A program made the position numbers and the translations under genes. A stretch of DNA of 64,000 nucleotides from Hyphomicrobiaceae bacterium (lineage in GTDB: Bacteria; Pseudomonadota; Alphaproteobacteria; Rhizobiales; Hyphomicrobiaceae): the NCBI GenBank assembly GCA_025351355.1, contig JANXWC010000185.1, positions 1-64,000 on the forward strand, read 5' to 3'. Below are positions 1 through 8,409 of the stretch, piece by piece. Position 1 is the stretch's first letter. Every line of letters begins with the position of its first letter. The notes under the pieces were generated by a model. The model saw nothing but the letters and a program-made list of their open reading frames with translations. It did no database searches and was not told the origin of the DNA.

Positions 1-67
1 CGCACTCCTCCAGCATGATGGACACCTTGCGCCCATTAGGCGTCGACCAAGTGTAGAGATCGATCAT
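1..67 (-). CDS. Glutathione S-transferase family protein, N-terminal fragment
   Basis: Only the first 22 codons are in the window; the gene runs off the left edge on the minus strand. The peptide starts MIDLYTWSTPNGRKVSIMLE, the beta-alpha opening of the thioredoxin-like N-terminal domain of bacterial YfcG/Ure2p-like glutathione transferases, with the TPNGRKV stretch that lies at the glutathione site in that group. The start is the ATG at 67-65. Substrate and subclass cannot be judged from this fragment. Confidence 0.75.
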   Translation of the reverse strand, partial: MIDLYTWSTPNGRKVSIMLEEC

Positions 68-163
68 GATGGCTCCGTTATTTTTCGAGGGCGCGGGGAA
101 GGGAATGAAATCGGGCCGAACCTTATGCGACGTGCGCATCAGGAGCAATGACTCGGCATATTT

Positions 164-198
164 GGTCGTGTCTCAGTTTGAAATCTGCGCGAACTGAG
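164..198. repeat. 18-bp direct repeat copy with small hairpin
   Basis: GGTCGTGTCTCAGTTTGA at 164-181 recurs exactly at 692-709, so two copies flank the lipoprotein gene. Here the CTCAGTT part (172-178) is followed by its complement AACTGAG (192-198), which can fold into a 7-bp hairpin just upstream of that gene. Function unknown. Confidence 0.6.
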
Positions 199-275
199 AT
201 CATTCGGCCAGATAAACCTTGCCGGGAATCAACGCCAGCCACTACCCTTCGGTGAGTTTGGACGCGGGGGCGGAT

Positions 276-674
276 ATGCGAGCCATTTTCATCTTCATGC
301 TTCCTCTATTGGTGGGATGCGCGGTTCAGAGGTCGATGGAGGCGCAGGACGCCAAACGTCAACTTGTGGGCATGTCCGACGAGAAAATTTTAACGTGCAT
401 GGGACCGCCACAAGCTAAGGCAGCCGTTGGCACCACCGAAGTTTGGCAGTACGCGTCAGGTAACGGCCACACTCAAGGAAATGTTATGGTCAGTGGCAAT
501 CGTAACTTCGCGACCGGTTCAGTCGTGTCATCGAGCCGTTTTTGCAACGTCAATGTCGCCATGAGCAATCACGTTGTTCAACCGGTGAACTATGCCGGGC
601 CAACTGGCGGATTGATTACAGAGGGCGAACAATGCGCTTTCGTCGTGAGCAATTGCCTTCCGCCTAAGCAATAA
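276..674 (+). CDS. Small predicted outer-membrane or periplasmic lipoprotein
   Basis: A 132-residue protein that starts best at the ATG at 276, because the peptide then opens with a textbook lipoprotein signal: a charged start, a hydrophobic run and the lipobox LLVGC, with the lipidated Cys at residue 15. The remainder has a conserved-looking GMSDEKILTCMGPP segment, as seen in small SmpA/OmlA-like or hypothetical alphaproteobacterial lipoproteins, and two further cysteines. It is predicted to be exported and anchored in the envelope. No specific function is recognised. The gene stands alone between two copies of an 18-bp repeat. Confidence 0.7.
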   Translation: MRAIFIFMLPLLVGCAVQRSMEAQDAKRQLVGMSDEKILTCMGPPQAKAAVGTTEVWQYASGNGHTQGNVMVSGNRNFATGSVVSSSRFCNVNVAMSNHVVQPVNYAGPTGGLITEGEQCAFVVSNCLPPKQ

Positions 675-691
675 CGCCTTTCACATTTTTC

Positions 692-997
692 GGTCGTGTC
701 TCAGTTTGAGATTTCGCTCTTCCTTTTTCCCTCCCCCTCGACGGGGGAGGTCGGCATCGGCACGATTTTTGACTGCAAAAATCGTCGGCCGTGCCGGGTG
801 GGGGTGAGGTTCATGCACAGAGTTTGCGGCGCGGCACCCCCGCCCCAAACGCCAGCGGCTTAGACCGGCCTCTGTCACGTTAGGCAACCGTTGTGTTGGC
901 CAGTCTAAACCGGTGGCGTTTGGCCCACCCCCGTCGAGGGGGTGGAAAAAGGAAGGGCTGGGAAACGTTCGAAAAATCATTCGATTTTCAAACTGAG
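692..997. repeat. Nested palindromic mosaic element
   Basis: This gene-free stretch is built from nested inverted repeats. The outer arms are CTCAGTTTGA (700-709) and TCAAACTGAG (988-997). Inside lie about 31-bp arms at 719-750 and 925-956 with the core CCCCCTCGACGGGGG, then 21-bp arms at 845-865 and 903-923 with two mismatches, and a hairpin at 762-785 (ACGATTTTTG / CAAAAATCGT). The left end begins with the 18-bp repeat also found at 164. The organisation looks like a non-autonomous palindromic element or stacked REP-type repeats. It lies between a plus-strand gene and the 3' end of a minus-strand gene, so it could also act as an RNA 3' structure. Confidence 0.75.
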
Positions 998-1022
998 GCA
1001 GGGCCGATAATTGGTCCAATTT

Positions 1023-1940
1023 TCAAAGCAGGCGCACGGCGATCACCCAGGCTGTCACGAAGATCGGCGACAGGGCGGTTGAGATGACGACGGCTGCGGA
1101 GATGAATTCTGGTTCGGTTTTATATTCGACGGCGAATACCGTCAGCAATACGCCTACCGGCGTCGCAGCCGCCACGACCAGCACATTGGTGATGTCGCGC
1201 GGGAAACCGAAGGCGGTGCATAGCGCCCACGCCAATGCAGGTGCGATCAGGAAACGCAACATCAGCAACAATATCTGAGGCACGGCTTCGATGCGTTCCA
1301 GCTTCGCATCGGCGACCTGCGCGCCGAGCGTATAGAGCGCCAGGGGAGTGAAAATAGAGCCCAACAACAGCATCGGCTGCGTTACAACAGGCGGCAGATC
1401 GACGTCGAGCCCGCGTAACGCCAAGCCAAGCGCGACAGACGGCATAAGTGGTGTCGAGAAAGCCGATTTGAGCTTGCCTAGGCGGCTGGAACTGGCAGGC
1501 GCCAACATCGCCACGCCGACGGTGCAGATCAATACGGCTGCGACAGCCGTCATCACAGACATGTAGATGACCGAACTCGATCCGAACGCCAGTTGAGCAA
1601 CCGGGATGCCAAAAAAACCCACATTCGCATAACCGCTTCCGAGCCCCATCATCGGCCCGAGGCTCGATCGCTGGCGGAACAGCGCGGCGGTTATCCAGCC
1701 GATCGGGATCAGCAGTGAGAAGAGGAGGAAGCCAACCCCGAGTACCGGCCAGATGGCCGACAGCGGCTGTTTGGCCGTGGCAAGAAAATGGATCAGAAAT
1801 GCCGGCATCACCACGTAAACCTGGATGCGGTTCAACGTGCCGATGTCGAGTTTGAGCCTGTTCTGCAAGGCATATCCGAGCACCACCAAAATGATGATCG
1901 GCAGCGTGACCTGCGTGAGAATGTCGACGAACAAAGCCAT
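1023..1940 (-). CDS. AEC family transporter (auxin efflux carrier-like permease)
   Basis: A 305-residue, highly hydrophobic protein with about ten membrane segments in two five-helix halves around a polar central region, the layout of the AEC family (bile/arsenite/riboflavin transporter superfamily). Typical features are the early IILVVLGYAL helix, the GLGSGYANVGFFGIP segment and a late VVAAATPVG helix. AEC members export or take up small organic acids such as malate and malonate; the substrate here cannot be named. The start chosen is MALFVDILT (ATG 1940) rather than an upstream ATG at 1961, because it begins directly before the first helix. It is monocistronic as far as can be seen. Confidence 0.85.
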   Translation of the reverse strand: MALFVDILTQVTLPIIILVVLGYALQNRLKLDIGTLNRIQVYVVMPAFLIHFLATAKQPLSAIWPVLGVGFLLFSLLIPIGWITAALFRQRSSLGPMMGLGSGYANVGFFGIPVAQLAFGSSSVIYMSVMTAVAAVLICTVGVAMLAPASSSRLGKLKSAFSTPLMPSVALGLALRGLDVDLPPVVTQPMLLLGSIFTPLALYTLGAQVADAKLERIEAVPQILLLMLRFLIAPALAWALCTAFGFPRDITNVLVVAAATPVGVLLTVFAVEYKTEPEFISAAVVISTALSPIFVTAWVIAVRLL

Positions 1941-2417
1941 GCAATGCCGATTTTTTGTCAATGTGATCGGCAGCGGAGCCGGCTTGAAGACGCGTGGTAT
2001 CCCAGTCAGTGTATGAGTTCACTTTGTATGAGATAAGTGGCGCAGGTTGCCAAGCTCGGTGTCGCAAACACGCAGATCACCCATACCTGGAGCGCAGATC
2101 CCACCGTGACTGCTCTGAAGTGTTGGACCAATTCTGCCACAGTTTCGCCACGCGTGCGGCTCATTGTGCTTTTCGCTGGGGCAAGGCTCGATGGTTCACG
2201 CCAAGGTCGCTTGCGAGGTTTATAACCAACGCACCCGTTCCTGGAGCTTTGTCTTCACCTCCGGACGCAAGCTCCCCAGTGGAGCGGCGGACCTGACCGG
2301 AGAGCTTTGCTCCAGTGTCCCCCAGTCATGTTCGAAATGCTGGCGCAATCCGCAGCGCTGCGGTAAGCAGCGCGAAATTGCACACGTTAAAAGTCCAACC
2401 GTCAAAAGGATCCCTGA
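1941..2417. other. Gene-free interval between AEC carrier and 2OG oxygenase
   Basis: No RNA gene, repeat or convincing reading frame was recognised in these 477 bases. They must carry the divergent promoters of the two flanking genes, but no clear -35/-10 pair stands out. The AAAAGGA ribosome binding site for the downstream gene lies at the right edge. Confidence 0.4.
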
Positions 2418-3077
2418 ATGCCCGGCTCGAAAGATGCGATCGTCGCAACGCTGATCCAGAGCTTTGCGGACGCCAAACAGGGTTCTTCTCCGTATCCTCA
2501 TTGGTTTCTCAAGAATTGCCTGCCCAGCGACGTGGCTGCTGAAGTTGTGGCGCTACCGTTTCCGGCGCCGGCGTTGGGCGGCATTTCCGGCAAACGCGAA
2601 GTGCACAATGCCACGCGCAAGTATTTCGACGCCGAAAACATGGCCAAATTCAACGTCTGCAACAACGTGAATGAGGCGTTGCAAGATCGTCGCGTAACGC
2701 AAGCGATTGAAAAGACGTTTTCGACAAAGCTCAGCGGCACCTACTTGCGCGTCGAATTCGCGCAGGACACCAACGGGTTCTGGCTGGAACCGCACACCGA
2801 TCTCGGCGTCAAGTCATTCACGTTTTTGCTCTACCTGTCGACCGAGCCGACGCATGCAAACCTGGGCACAGACATTTACGATGCTGAGAAAAAGCACGTC
2901 GGGAGATCTCCTTTCGTGCCCAACGGTGCGATGATCTTCGTGCCTTCGTCGAACACCTACCATGGCTTTGAGCCGCGTCAGATCGACGGCGTGCGAAAGT
3001 CGCTGGTTATCAATTATGTCACCAACGACTGGCGCGCTCGGGAGCAGCTCGCCTATCCCGAAACGCCGGTGGCGTAG
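2418..3077 (+). CDS. 2OG-Fe(II) oxygenase family protein
   Basis: A 219-residue protein with the double-stranded beta-helix iron site of 2-oxoglutarate-dependent dioxygenases: H126-x-D128 in LEPHTDLG, the distal H182 in TYHGFEP, and R193 ten residues later as the expected 2OG anchor. These enzymes couple oxidative decarboxylation of 2OG to hydroxylation of a substrate; the substrate is unknown. The surrounding sequence (LLYLSTEP, RSLVINYVT-like strands) resembles proteins annotated 2OG-Fe(II) oxygenase near sugar or peptide modification genes. The ATG at 2418 has AAAAGGA 7 nt upstream. It lies 29 nt before rsmI on the same strand and may be cotranscribed with it. Confidence 0.8.
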   Translation: MPGSKDAIVATLIQSFADAKQGSSPYPHWFLKNCLPSDVAAEVVALPFPAPALGGISGKREVHNATRKYFDAENMAKFNVCNNVNEALQDRRVTQAIEKTFSTKLSGTYLRVEFAQDTNGFWLEPHTDLGVKSFTFLLYLSTEPTHANLGTDIYDAEKKHVGRSPFVPNGAMIFVPSSNTYHGFEPRQIDGVRKSLVINYVTNDWRAREQLAYPETPVA

Positions 3078-3106
3078 CCACGATAGTTCATGCGGGAGCA
3101 GGTGCG

Positions 3107-4030
3107 TTGAGCGACGATGAACGCACGCCCGTTGGGGCTTCGGCGGCACTGTTGCGAACGACAGAGGCATTGCGCGCCGGACTCGCAAAACCGGTGGCGC
3201 CGGGTCTTTATCTGGTCGCCACGCCGATCGGTAATCTCGGTGACATAACCCTGAGGGCGATCGCAACATTGGCGGCCGCCGACGTAATATATTGCGAAGA
3301 TACGCGTCACAGCCGAACTTTGGCCTCTCATTTTGGGCTTGCCGCGTCACTCAAACCTTACCATGAGCACAATGGCGAGGCTGCCCGCCCGCTGATTCTT
3401 GCGGCCCTCGCAGCAGGCAAGCGCATTGCGCTGATCTCGGATGCGGGCACACCCTTGATCTCCGATCCCGGTTACAAACTTGTGCGCGCGGTGATCGAAG
3501 CAGGTTATCCTGTTGTTTCTATTCCAGGCGCCACGGCGGCGTTGACAGCGCTGACTGTTAGCGGCCTGCCGACGAATTGCTTTTTGTTCGCGGGTTTTCT
3601 TCCACCCAAATCTGCTGCCCGTCTGGCTCGCTTGGCGGAATTGTCAACGGTGGATGCAACGCTGTTGTTCTACGAGGCGCCATCTCGCGTTGCGGATTGC
3701 GTTGTGGATATCGGCGTCGCGCTTGGCGATCGTGACGTGTCTGTTGCGCGCGAACTGACCAAATTGCATGAAACGGTGCTGCGTGGTTTGGCGAGTGAAG
3801 TCGCGGCCCGCCTGGTTGTTGAAGAGCCGCGTGGCGAGTTTGTGATCGTTGTCGCACCGCCGAAGGGCGGCGTGGTCACTGACGACATGATCCGAGCTCA
3901 CTTGCAAATCGCCATGACCGAAACCACAACGCGCGACGCTGCGCAGGCCGTCGCGGAAGCGCTCGGCGTCGCGCGCGGTCGTGTCTATCAGCTTGCACTC
4001 ACGTTGAAGCGAGGCATGGACGTATCGTGA
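3107..4030 (+). CDS. rsmI: 16S rRNA (cytidine1402-2'-O)-methyltransferase
   Basis: RsmI uses S-adenosylmethionine to methylate the 2'-O of C1402 in the 16S rRNA decoding centre. The 307-residue protein has the tetrapyrrole-methylase fold of the family: LYLVATPIGNLGDITLRA near residue 30, YCEDTRHS, then LISDAGTPLISDPG and the IPGATAALTAL segment. The only workable in-frame start is the TTG at 3107; the nearby ATG and GTG codons run into a stop in other frames. The stop codon overlaps the GTG of yraN by 4 nt, the classic rsmI-yraN arrangement, so the pair is translationally coupled. Confidence 0.95.
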   Translation: MSDDERTPVGASAALLRTTEALRAGLAKPVAPGLYLVATPIGNLGDITLRAIATLAAADVIYCEDTRHSRTLASHFGLAASLKPYHEHNGEAARPLILAALAAGKRIALISDAGTPLISDPGYKLVRAVIEAGYPVVSIPGATAALTALTVSGLPTNCFLFAGFLPPKSAARLARLAELSTVDATLLFYEAPSRVADCVVDIGVALGDRDVSVARELTKLHETVLRGLASEVAARLVVEEPRGEFVIVVAPPKGGVVTDDMIRAHLQIAMTETTTRDAAQAVAEALGVARGRVYQLALTLKRGMDVS

Positions 4031-4425
4031 AAGCTTCGCCTCCAGATCCGCAACGCGTTGCGCGCGAGGGACGAGGGCGTTGGGCGGAAACGATGGCAGC
4101 GGCTTTCCTGATCGTGCTCGGACACCGCATTATCGCACGTCGCCATCGGACGCCGTTCGGTGAGATTGATATCATTGCGAGGCGAGGGAAACGCATTGCG
4201 TTTGTCGAAGTCAAACATCGCCAGACGCGAGCGGCAGCCGAGGACGCCTTGCGCGCAAGGCAAGCGGTAAGGGTTGCTCGCGCTGCCGCACACTGGATCG
4301 GCCAGCGTCCAGCTTATGCGGAATATGAGCAGGGCTTCGATGCCGTGTTCATCGTGACCGGCGCGTGGCCCGTTCTGGTGCGAGATGCGTATCAGCCTGT
4401 CGGCACCAGCGGCCGCACGTTTTGA
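4027..4425 (+). CDS. yraN: YraN family (UPF0102) nuclease-fold protein
   Basis: A 132-residue UPF0102 protein with the restriction-endonuclease-like core of the family: a G-R-WAE opening (GRWAETMAAAFL), then GEIDIIARRG and FVEVKHRQ, which supply the D, E and K residues of a PD-(D/E)xK-type site (roughly residues 40-65). YraN is widely conserved, often next to rsmI, and is suspected to act on nucleic acid in recombination or repair, but no reaction is established. It starts with a GTG that overlaps the rsmI stop (GTGA). No glutathione synthetase gene follows, unlike in many alphaproteobacteria; the next gene is convergent. Confidence 0.92.
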   Translation: MKASPPDPQRVAREGRGRWAETMAAAFLIVLGHRIIARRHRTPFGEIDIIARRGKRIAFVEVKHRQTRAAAEDALRARQAVRVARAAAHWIGQRPAYAEYEQGFDAVFIVTGAWPVLVRDAYQPVGTSGRTF

Positions 4426-4443
4426 GCAAAGACGACCGCGTAG

Positions 4444-4465
4444 AAGTGCCTCGGAAGAAGCACTT
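4444..4465. terminator. Weak hairpin between convergent yraN and ddl
   Basis: AAGTGC (4444-4449) and GCACTT (4460-4465) can pair around a 10-nt loop in the 43-nt gap between two convergent genes. The T-run is short in both directions, so this is only a possible bidirectional terminator. Confidence 0.3.
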
Positions 4466-4468
4466 AAA

Positions 4469-5410
4469 TTAGCGATCGACACTCGCGTCGCGCACAAGAT
4501 AAGCGCAGAGCTGGCTAAAAGTCATGCCCATGTGGGCTGCCAATTCGGGGATGAGCGACGTTGGCGTCATGCCGGGCTGGGTATTGGTTTCCAGATAAAC
4601 CAGCTCGCCTGTGGTCTCGTCCCAGCGGAAATCCGATCGCGAGAGACCACGACATCCGAGCGTCGAATGCGCCAGTTGTGTGTAGCGTTGTACGTCCCGG
4701 CGTACTGTATCGGGAATGCGCGCCGGGAGAATGTGCTTTGAACCGCCGGGGGCGTATTTTGCCTCGTAGTCGTAGAATTGCAGATGATCGGCTGCGACGA
4801 TATCGATGACATCGGAAACGCGATCGCCGATCATGCCGCACGTCAATTCACGTCCAGCGATGAACCGTTCGACCAGCAGCAAGCCATCCTTGGTCACGGG
4901 AATTTGCCGGATCGTCTCGGGCGGGCGATTTGCGCCGACCTCGACGATCACCACGCCAATGCTCGAACCCTCGGCGATCGGCTTGGCGACATAGGGCGGC
5001 TCGAATACATGCTCGGCCAGCGCTTCGTCGTGCGTCACGCAGCGGCCTTCGGCGACGGGAATGCCGACCATGGCCACGATGCGGCGGGTTTGCTCCTTGT
5101 TCATGGCGACAGCCGACGCCATGACGCCCGAGTGCGTATAGGGCAACCCCAGCACCTCAAGGATGCCTTGCACGCAACCATCTTCACCCCAGCGGCCATG
5201 CAGCGCGTTGAACACGGCGTCCGGCTTGAGTGTGGCCAGGGTCTGGGCGATGTTGCGATCGGCGTCAACGATCGTGACTTTGAATCCTTCGTCCGTTAGC
5301 GCCTTGGCGCACTCCCGTCCCGTGGAAAGTGAAACGTCGCGTTCAGCTGACCAGCCGCCCATCAATACTGCGACATGCGTGGTGGCAGGGTCTTTTCCGG
5401 CGAGGCTCAT
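4469..5410 (-). CDS. ddl: D-alanine--D-alanine ligase
   Basis: An ATP-grasp ligase of 313 residues that joins two D-alanines for the peptidoglycan precursor. It shows the family's N-terminal MGGWSAERDVSLSTG motif, ALHGRWGEDG (about residue 68), the PYTHSG segment, the ATP-binding EGSSIGV loop, and the C-terminal YLETNTQPGMTP metal and substrate motif. Length is normal. It is not in a dcw cell-wall cluster here but lies 76 nt downstream of ispE on the minus strand, so it may be the last gene of that transcript or the organism's second ddl copy. Confidence 0.95.
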   Translation of the reverse strand: MSLAGKDPATTHVAVLMGGWSAERDVSLSTGRECAKALTDEGFKVTIVDADRNIAQTLATLKPDAVFNALHGRWGEDGCVQGILEVLGLPYTHSGVMASAVAMNKEQTRRIVAMVGIPVAEGRCVTHDEALAEHVFEPPYVAKPIAEGSSIGVVIVEVGANRPPETIRQIPVTKDGLLLVERFIAGRELTCGMIGDRVSDVIDIVAADHLQFYDYEAKYAPGGSKHILPARIPDTVRRDVQRYTQLAHSTLGCRGLSRSDFRWDETTGELVYLETNTQPGMTPTSLIPELAAHMGMTFSQLCAYLVRDASVDR

Positions 5411-5486
5411 GCGCGAGTTCCGCTTGCAGCTGATGACACCAAACCGCTACCCGAGCCGCGCACGCTGCACAAGCCGCCGGGTAACT

Positions 5487-6359
5487 TCACGAGATTTCGG
5501 TGGCGCGCACCCACCAAGTAGGATTTCGCTGCGAGATAGCCTGCGCCAGCGAACGCGAGTCATCGGCGGAGACTGTCAGTGCAAAGCATGTCGGGCCGGC
5601 ACCAGACACACGGGCGAGCACCGTGAGATGGTGCGCGTGCATCGTCGCCAGGACGTTCGACACGGCCGGCACAACCCGGCTGGCGGGCGCTTCCAGATCG
5701 TTGCCGCTGGCCGCAATAAACTCGAGCCAGCTCTGTCGGTTTGTGGGGAATTGCGCAGGTTTTAATTTGGTATCGACACAGGGTAGCGCATTGAGGATCT
5801 GGAACACCTGCCGTGTCTTGTCCGCGGGGACTTCGGTCATGGGATTGACCAGTACGGCGGGAAATTTTGGAAGATCGACGATTTCTGTAAGCATCTCGCC
5901 ACGACCTGTCATCCGACATGCGCGATTGAGCAGGCACACCGGCACGTCGGAGCCAAGTTGCAACGATAGTGCATTCCAATCGACACCGGCAACGCCGAGA
6001 TTGGCGTCGCGGATCAACCGCAGCACGGCGGCCGCATCCGCCGACCCGCCGCCAACGCCGGCGGCAACGGGTAACTGCTTGTCGATCAGGAAGCTGCCAG
6101 TGGTGATCGTAGGGGCGACCGCAGTCAGCGCTTCCAGGGTGGTGGCGACGATATTTGTGCCTCGGATGGCGCTGGCGAAGGGCCCGGTAACGTCGACGCG
6201 TGCGGCTTCGGCAGGCGAGTTCGTAGTCCGCGTCACGTGATCGGCGACGTCGGCGAACGCGACGATGCTATCAAGCTCGTGAAAGCCGTCGGCGCGCCGA
6301 CCAACAACGCGCAGGGTCAAGTTTATTTTCGCCCGCGCTCTAGTCTGATTGTCCGTCAT
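5487..6359 (-). CDS. ispE: 4-diphosphocytidyl-2-C-methyl-D-erythritol kinase
   Basis: IspE phosphorylates CDP-methylerythritol at the 2-hydroxyl in the MEP route to isoprenoids. The 290-residue GHMP kinase has ARAKINLTLRV at the N-terminus (substrate-site K and N), the glycine-rich ATP loop PVAAGVGGGSADAAA near residue 100, and the C-terminal GHMP motif ARVSGAGPTCFAL near 260. The start is ATG at 6359, only 7 nt after the protease stop codon, so it is probably cotranscribed with the preceding hfl/Do-protease block. Confidence 0.95.
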   Translation of the reverse strand: MTDNQTRARAKINLTLRVVGRRADGFHELDSIVAFADVADHVTRTTNSPAEAARVDVTGPFASAIRGTNIVATTLEALTAVAPTITTGSFLIDKQLPVAAGVGGGSADAAAVLRLIRDANLGVAGVDWNALSLQLGSDVPVCLLNRACRMTGRGEMLTEIVDLPKFPAVLVNPMTEVPADKTRQVFQILNALPCVDTKLKPAQFPTNRQSWLEFIAASGNDLEAPASRVVPAVSNVLATMHAHHLTVLARVSGAGPTCFALTVSADDSRSLAQAISQRNPTWWVRATEIS

Positions 6360-6366
6360 GAGATGG

Positions 6367-7884
6367 TCAAGTCAGGGGTATCGCGACAAACCTGAGATCA
6401 CCCTTGCCGTCTTCGAGCCGAAGGAGGATGGCGCGGCGCCCGGCCTTCTTCAATTTGTCGATGCTAGCGCCGACGTCTGCCACCGCGGAAACCGGATCCT
6501 GGGCTGCCTCGACGATCACGTCGCCAGCTTTGACACCTTTTTGGGCGGCAGCGCTTTGTGGATCGACCTCGATCACGAGCACGCCTTTAACTTTCGCGTC
6601 GACGGCGAATTTTTTGCGCAGGGCATCATCGAGAGGCGCCAATTTCAGACCAAGATAGGATTGCTCCAGCAGAGACTTGGGATCACCGGCGCCCTTATCT
6701 TTGCTCTTGTCTTTGTCGACGCTTTCTTTCTTTGCATCCTTGCTCGGCTTCTCTTCTTCGACCAACCGACCGACGGCGATTTGTAGCGTTACCGGCTGCC
6801 CCTTACGCAATACATCGACGCTGACCGATTTTTCGACGGCGGTTTGTGCCACCGCCCGCGTCAACGCGCGCACGTTATTGATGTCGCGACCGTCGAACTT
6901 CAGCACGATATCGCCGTCTTGCATGCCGGCCTTGGCTGCGGGACCGTTGGCCGTCACCGATTCGATCAATGCGCCTGATGCCTCTTTCAGGCCGAGTGCC
7001 TCGACCATGTCGTCGCTGACAGAGCGGATCTTGACGCCTAGCCAACCGCGACGGGCTTCGCCGTATTTGCGCAGCTGATCGATGACCACGACAGCGCTAT
7101 CCGAGGGGACGGCAAAGCCGATACCGATCGAGCCGCCAGATGGAGAAATGATCGCCGTGTTGATGCCGATGACCTCGCCGTCCATGTTGAACAGCGGGCC
7201 ACCCGAGTTGCCTTTGTTGATGGCTGCGTCAGTCTGCAGGAATTCGTCATAGGGGCCGGAATTGATGTCACGCTGCTTGGCCGAAATGATGCCGAGGGTA
7301 ACTGAGCCGCCGAGGCCGAACGGGTTGCCGATGGCCATCACCCAGTCGCCGGTCTTGAGCCGCGTCGAGGAGCCGAAGGGAACGGCGACCAAGGACTTCT
7401 TGGCCGGCTTGACCTTGAGCACAGCGAGATCGGCCTTGGCGTCCTTGCCGATCAGTTCGGCTTTCAATTTGGTGCCGTCGTTGAAATTGGCGATGATCTC
7501 GTCGGCGCCGTCGATGACGTGATTGTTGGTGACAATGATGCCTTCCTTGGCGTCGATCACGAAACCAGAGCCGAGCGACGAGGCCTTGCGATCATCGCTG
7601 CTGCCTTTCCGGTTGAAGAAATCGTCGAAGAATTCCTCGAAGGGCGACCCCTTCGGAACGCGCGGAAGAGGCACGCCTTCGGCGCCCTTGATCGTCTGGC
7701 TGGTTGAAATATTAACTACCGCATCAATCAGCTTTTCTGCCACGGGTGCCACCGATGTCGGGCCGGCTGCCTGGGCGTTGAAAGTCGCAATGCCAACCAG
7801 CGGCAGCAAAGCCGTTGCGGTCGCGGCAGCGAGGATCAGCGAGGTGCGGCGCGGCGATTTCGACAAGACGGGGGAGCGCGGCAT
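6367..7884 (-). CDS. Do-family (DegP/MucD-like) periplasmic serine protease
   Basis: A 505-residue HtrA-type protease/chaperone for misfolded envelope proteins. A signal peptide with a hydrophobic run at about 16-38 ends near AQA. The trypsin-like triad is visible as H122 (TNNHVIDG), D152 (KADLAVLKV) and S227 (NKGNSGGPL). Two PDZ domains follow (about 265-360 and 410-500), the second after a charged lysine- and aspartate-rich linker (about 378-402). Order and length match alphaproteobacterial Do proteases. It follows hflK-hflC-DUF2065, the usual alphaproteobacterial neighbourhood in which membrane and periplasmic quality control genes lie together. Confidence 0.95.
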   Translation of the reverse strand: MPRSPVLSKSPRRTSLILAAATATALLPLVGIATFNAQAAGPTSVAPVAEKLIDAVVNISTSQTIKGAEGVPLPRVPKGSPFEEFFDDFFNRKGSSDDRKASSLGSGFVIDAKEGIIVTNNHVIDGADEIIANFNDGTKLKAELIGKDAKADLAVLKVKPAKKSLVAVPFGSSTRLKTGDWVMAIGNPFGLGGSVTLGIISAKQRDINSGPYDEFLQTDAAINKGNSGGPLFNMDGEVIGINTAIISPSGGSIGIGFAVPSDSAVVVIDQLRKYGEARRGWLGVKIRSVSDDMVEALGLKEASGALIESVTANGPAAKAGMQDGDIVLKFDGRDINNVRALTRAVAQTAVEKSVSVDVLRKGQPVTLQIAVGRLVEEEKPSKDAKKESVDKDKSKDKGAGDPKSLLEQSYLGLKLAPLDDALRKKFAVDAKVKGVLVIEVDPQSAAAQKGVKAGDVIVEAAQDPVSAVADVGASIDKLKKAGRRAILLRLEDGKGDLRFVAIPLT

Positions 7885-8223
7885 AGGGCAGTTTCTCCGG
7901 AAGGGGACGGACGTCGTGCGGACTTATAGCGTACCTGTGGCAACCGCAGGGCAGGCGGCAGGTGGAGGGCCACATAATGCTGAGCGCCGGTGCGGCCAAG
8001 TGTTTGACCCGGAGGTGGGATCTGTCAACGGGGTAGAGGTATGGGGTGGCAATCGGGCTGCAGTAGCACCAATGCCAAATCAGGCCCAGAGTGGCCCAAG
8101 TCTATTCGCGCGCGCCGAACAGGACACCGAACAATGGCAGCGCGACAAGCTCGAAAATGAGCGGCGCCCAAAGGCCGATAGTTTCAGCAAAAGAGAGCGC
8201 ATAGCCGTCACCATGGGTGGCGC
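7885..8223. other. Gene-free spacer upstream of the Do protease
   Basis: These 339 bases separate DUF2065 from the protease gene. No gene, RNA or repeat was recognised. The length suggests the protease has its own promoter in addition to read-through from hflKC, but no box was clear enough to call. Confidence 0.4.
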
Positions 8224-8409
8224 TCAGCTCCGCACCAGCCAGACGATCGCGACGCCGAGGATAATGGCAACGGCACCACCAGTGCGTAACGACGTTTCTG
8301 GGGATGCGGTGGCTAGCTCCAGCATATGACGGGCGGCGCCGGGAAACGCCGCCCACAGGATGCCTTCGATCACCAGCACCAAGCCCAGTCCGACAACCAG
8401 ATCGCTCAT
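8224..8409 (-). CDS. DUF2065 family small membrane protein
   Basis: A 61-residue protein made of two hydrophobic helices (about 5-25 and 42-59) around a short loop with PETSLRTGG, the hallmark of DUF2065 (YjeT-like) proteins. Its ATG overlaps the hflC stop by 4 nt (ATGA), so translation is coupled. In many proteobacteria this family sits directly after hflKC, and a role connected with the HflKC/FtsH membrane complex is often presumed but not shown. Confidence 0.85.
   Translation of the reverse strand: MSDLVVGLGLVLVIEGILWAAFPGAARHMLELATASPETSLRTGGAVAIILGVAIVWLVRS

Noticed and set aside
1120-2067. 315-codon minus-strand frame
   Set aside because: Overlaps the AEC transporter in another frame; no hydrophobic helices or motifs.
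1941-2417. Small genes in the interval (several 60-100 codon frames)
   Set aside because: Multiple overlapping frames without ribosome sites, domains or consistent composition; best treated as non-coding.
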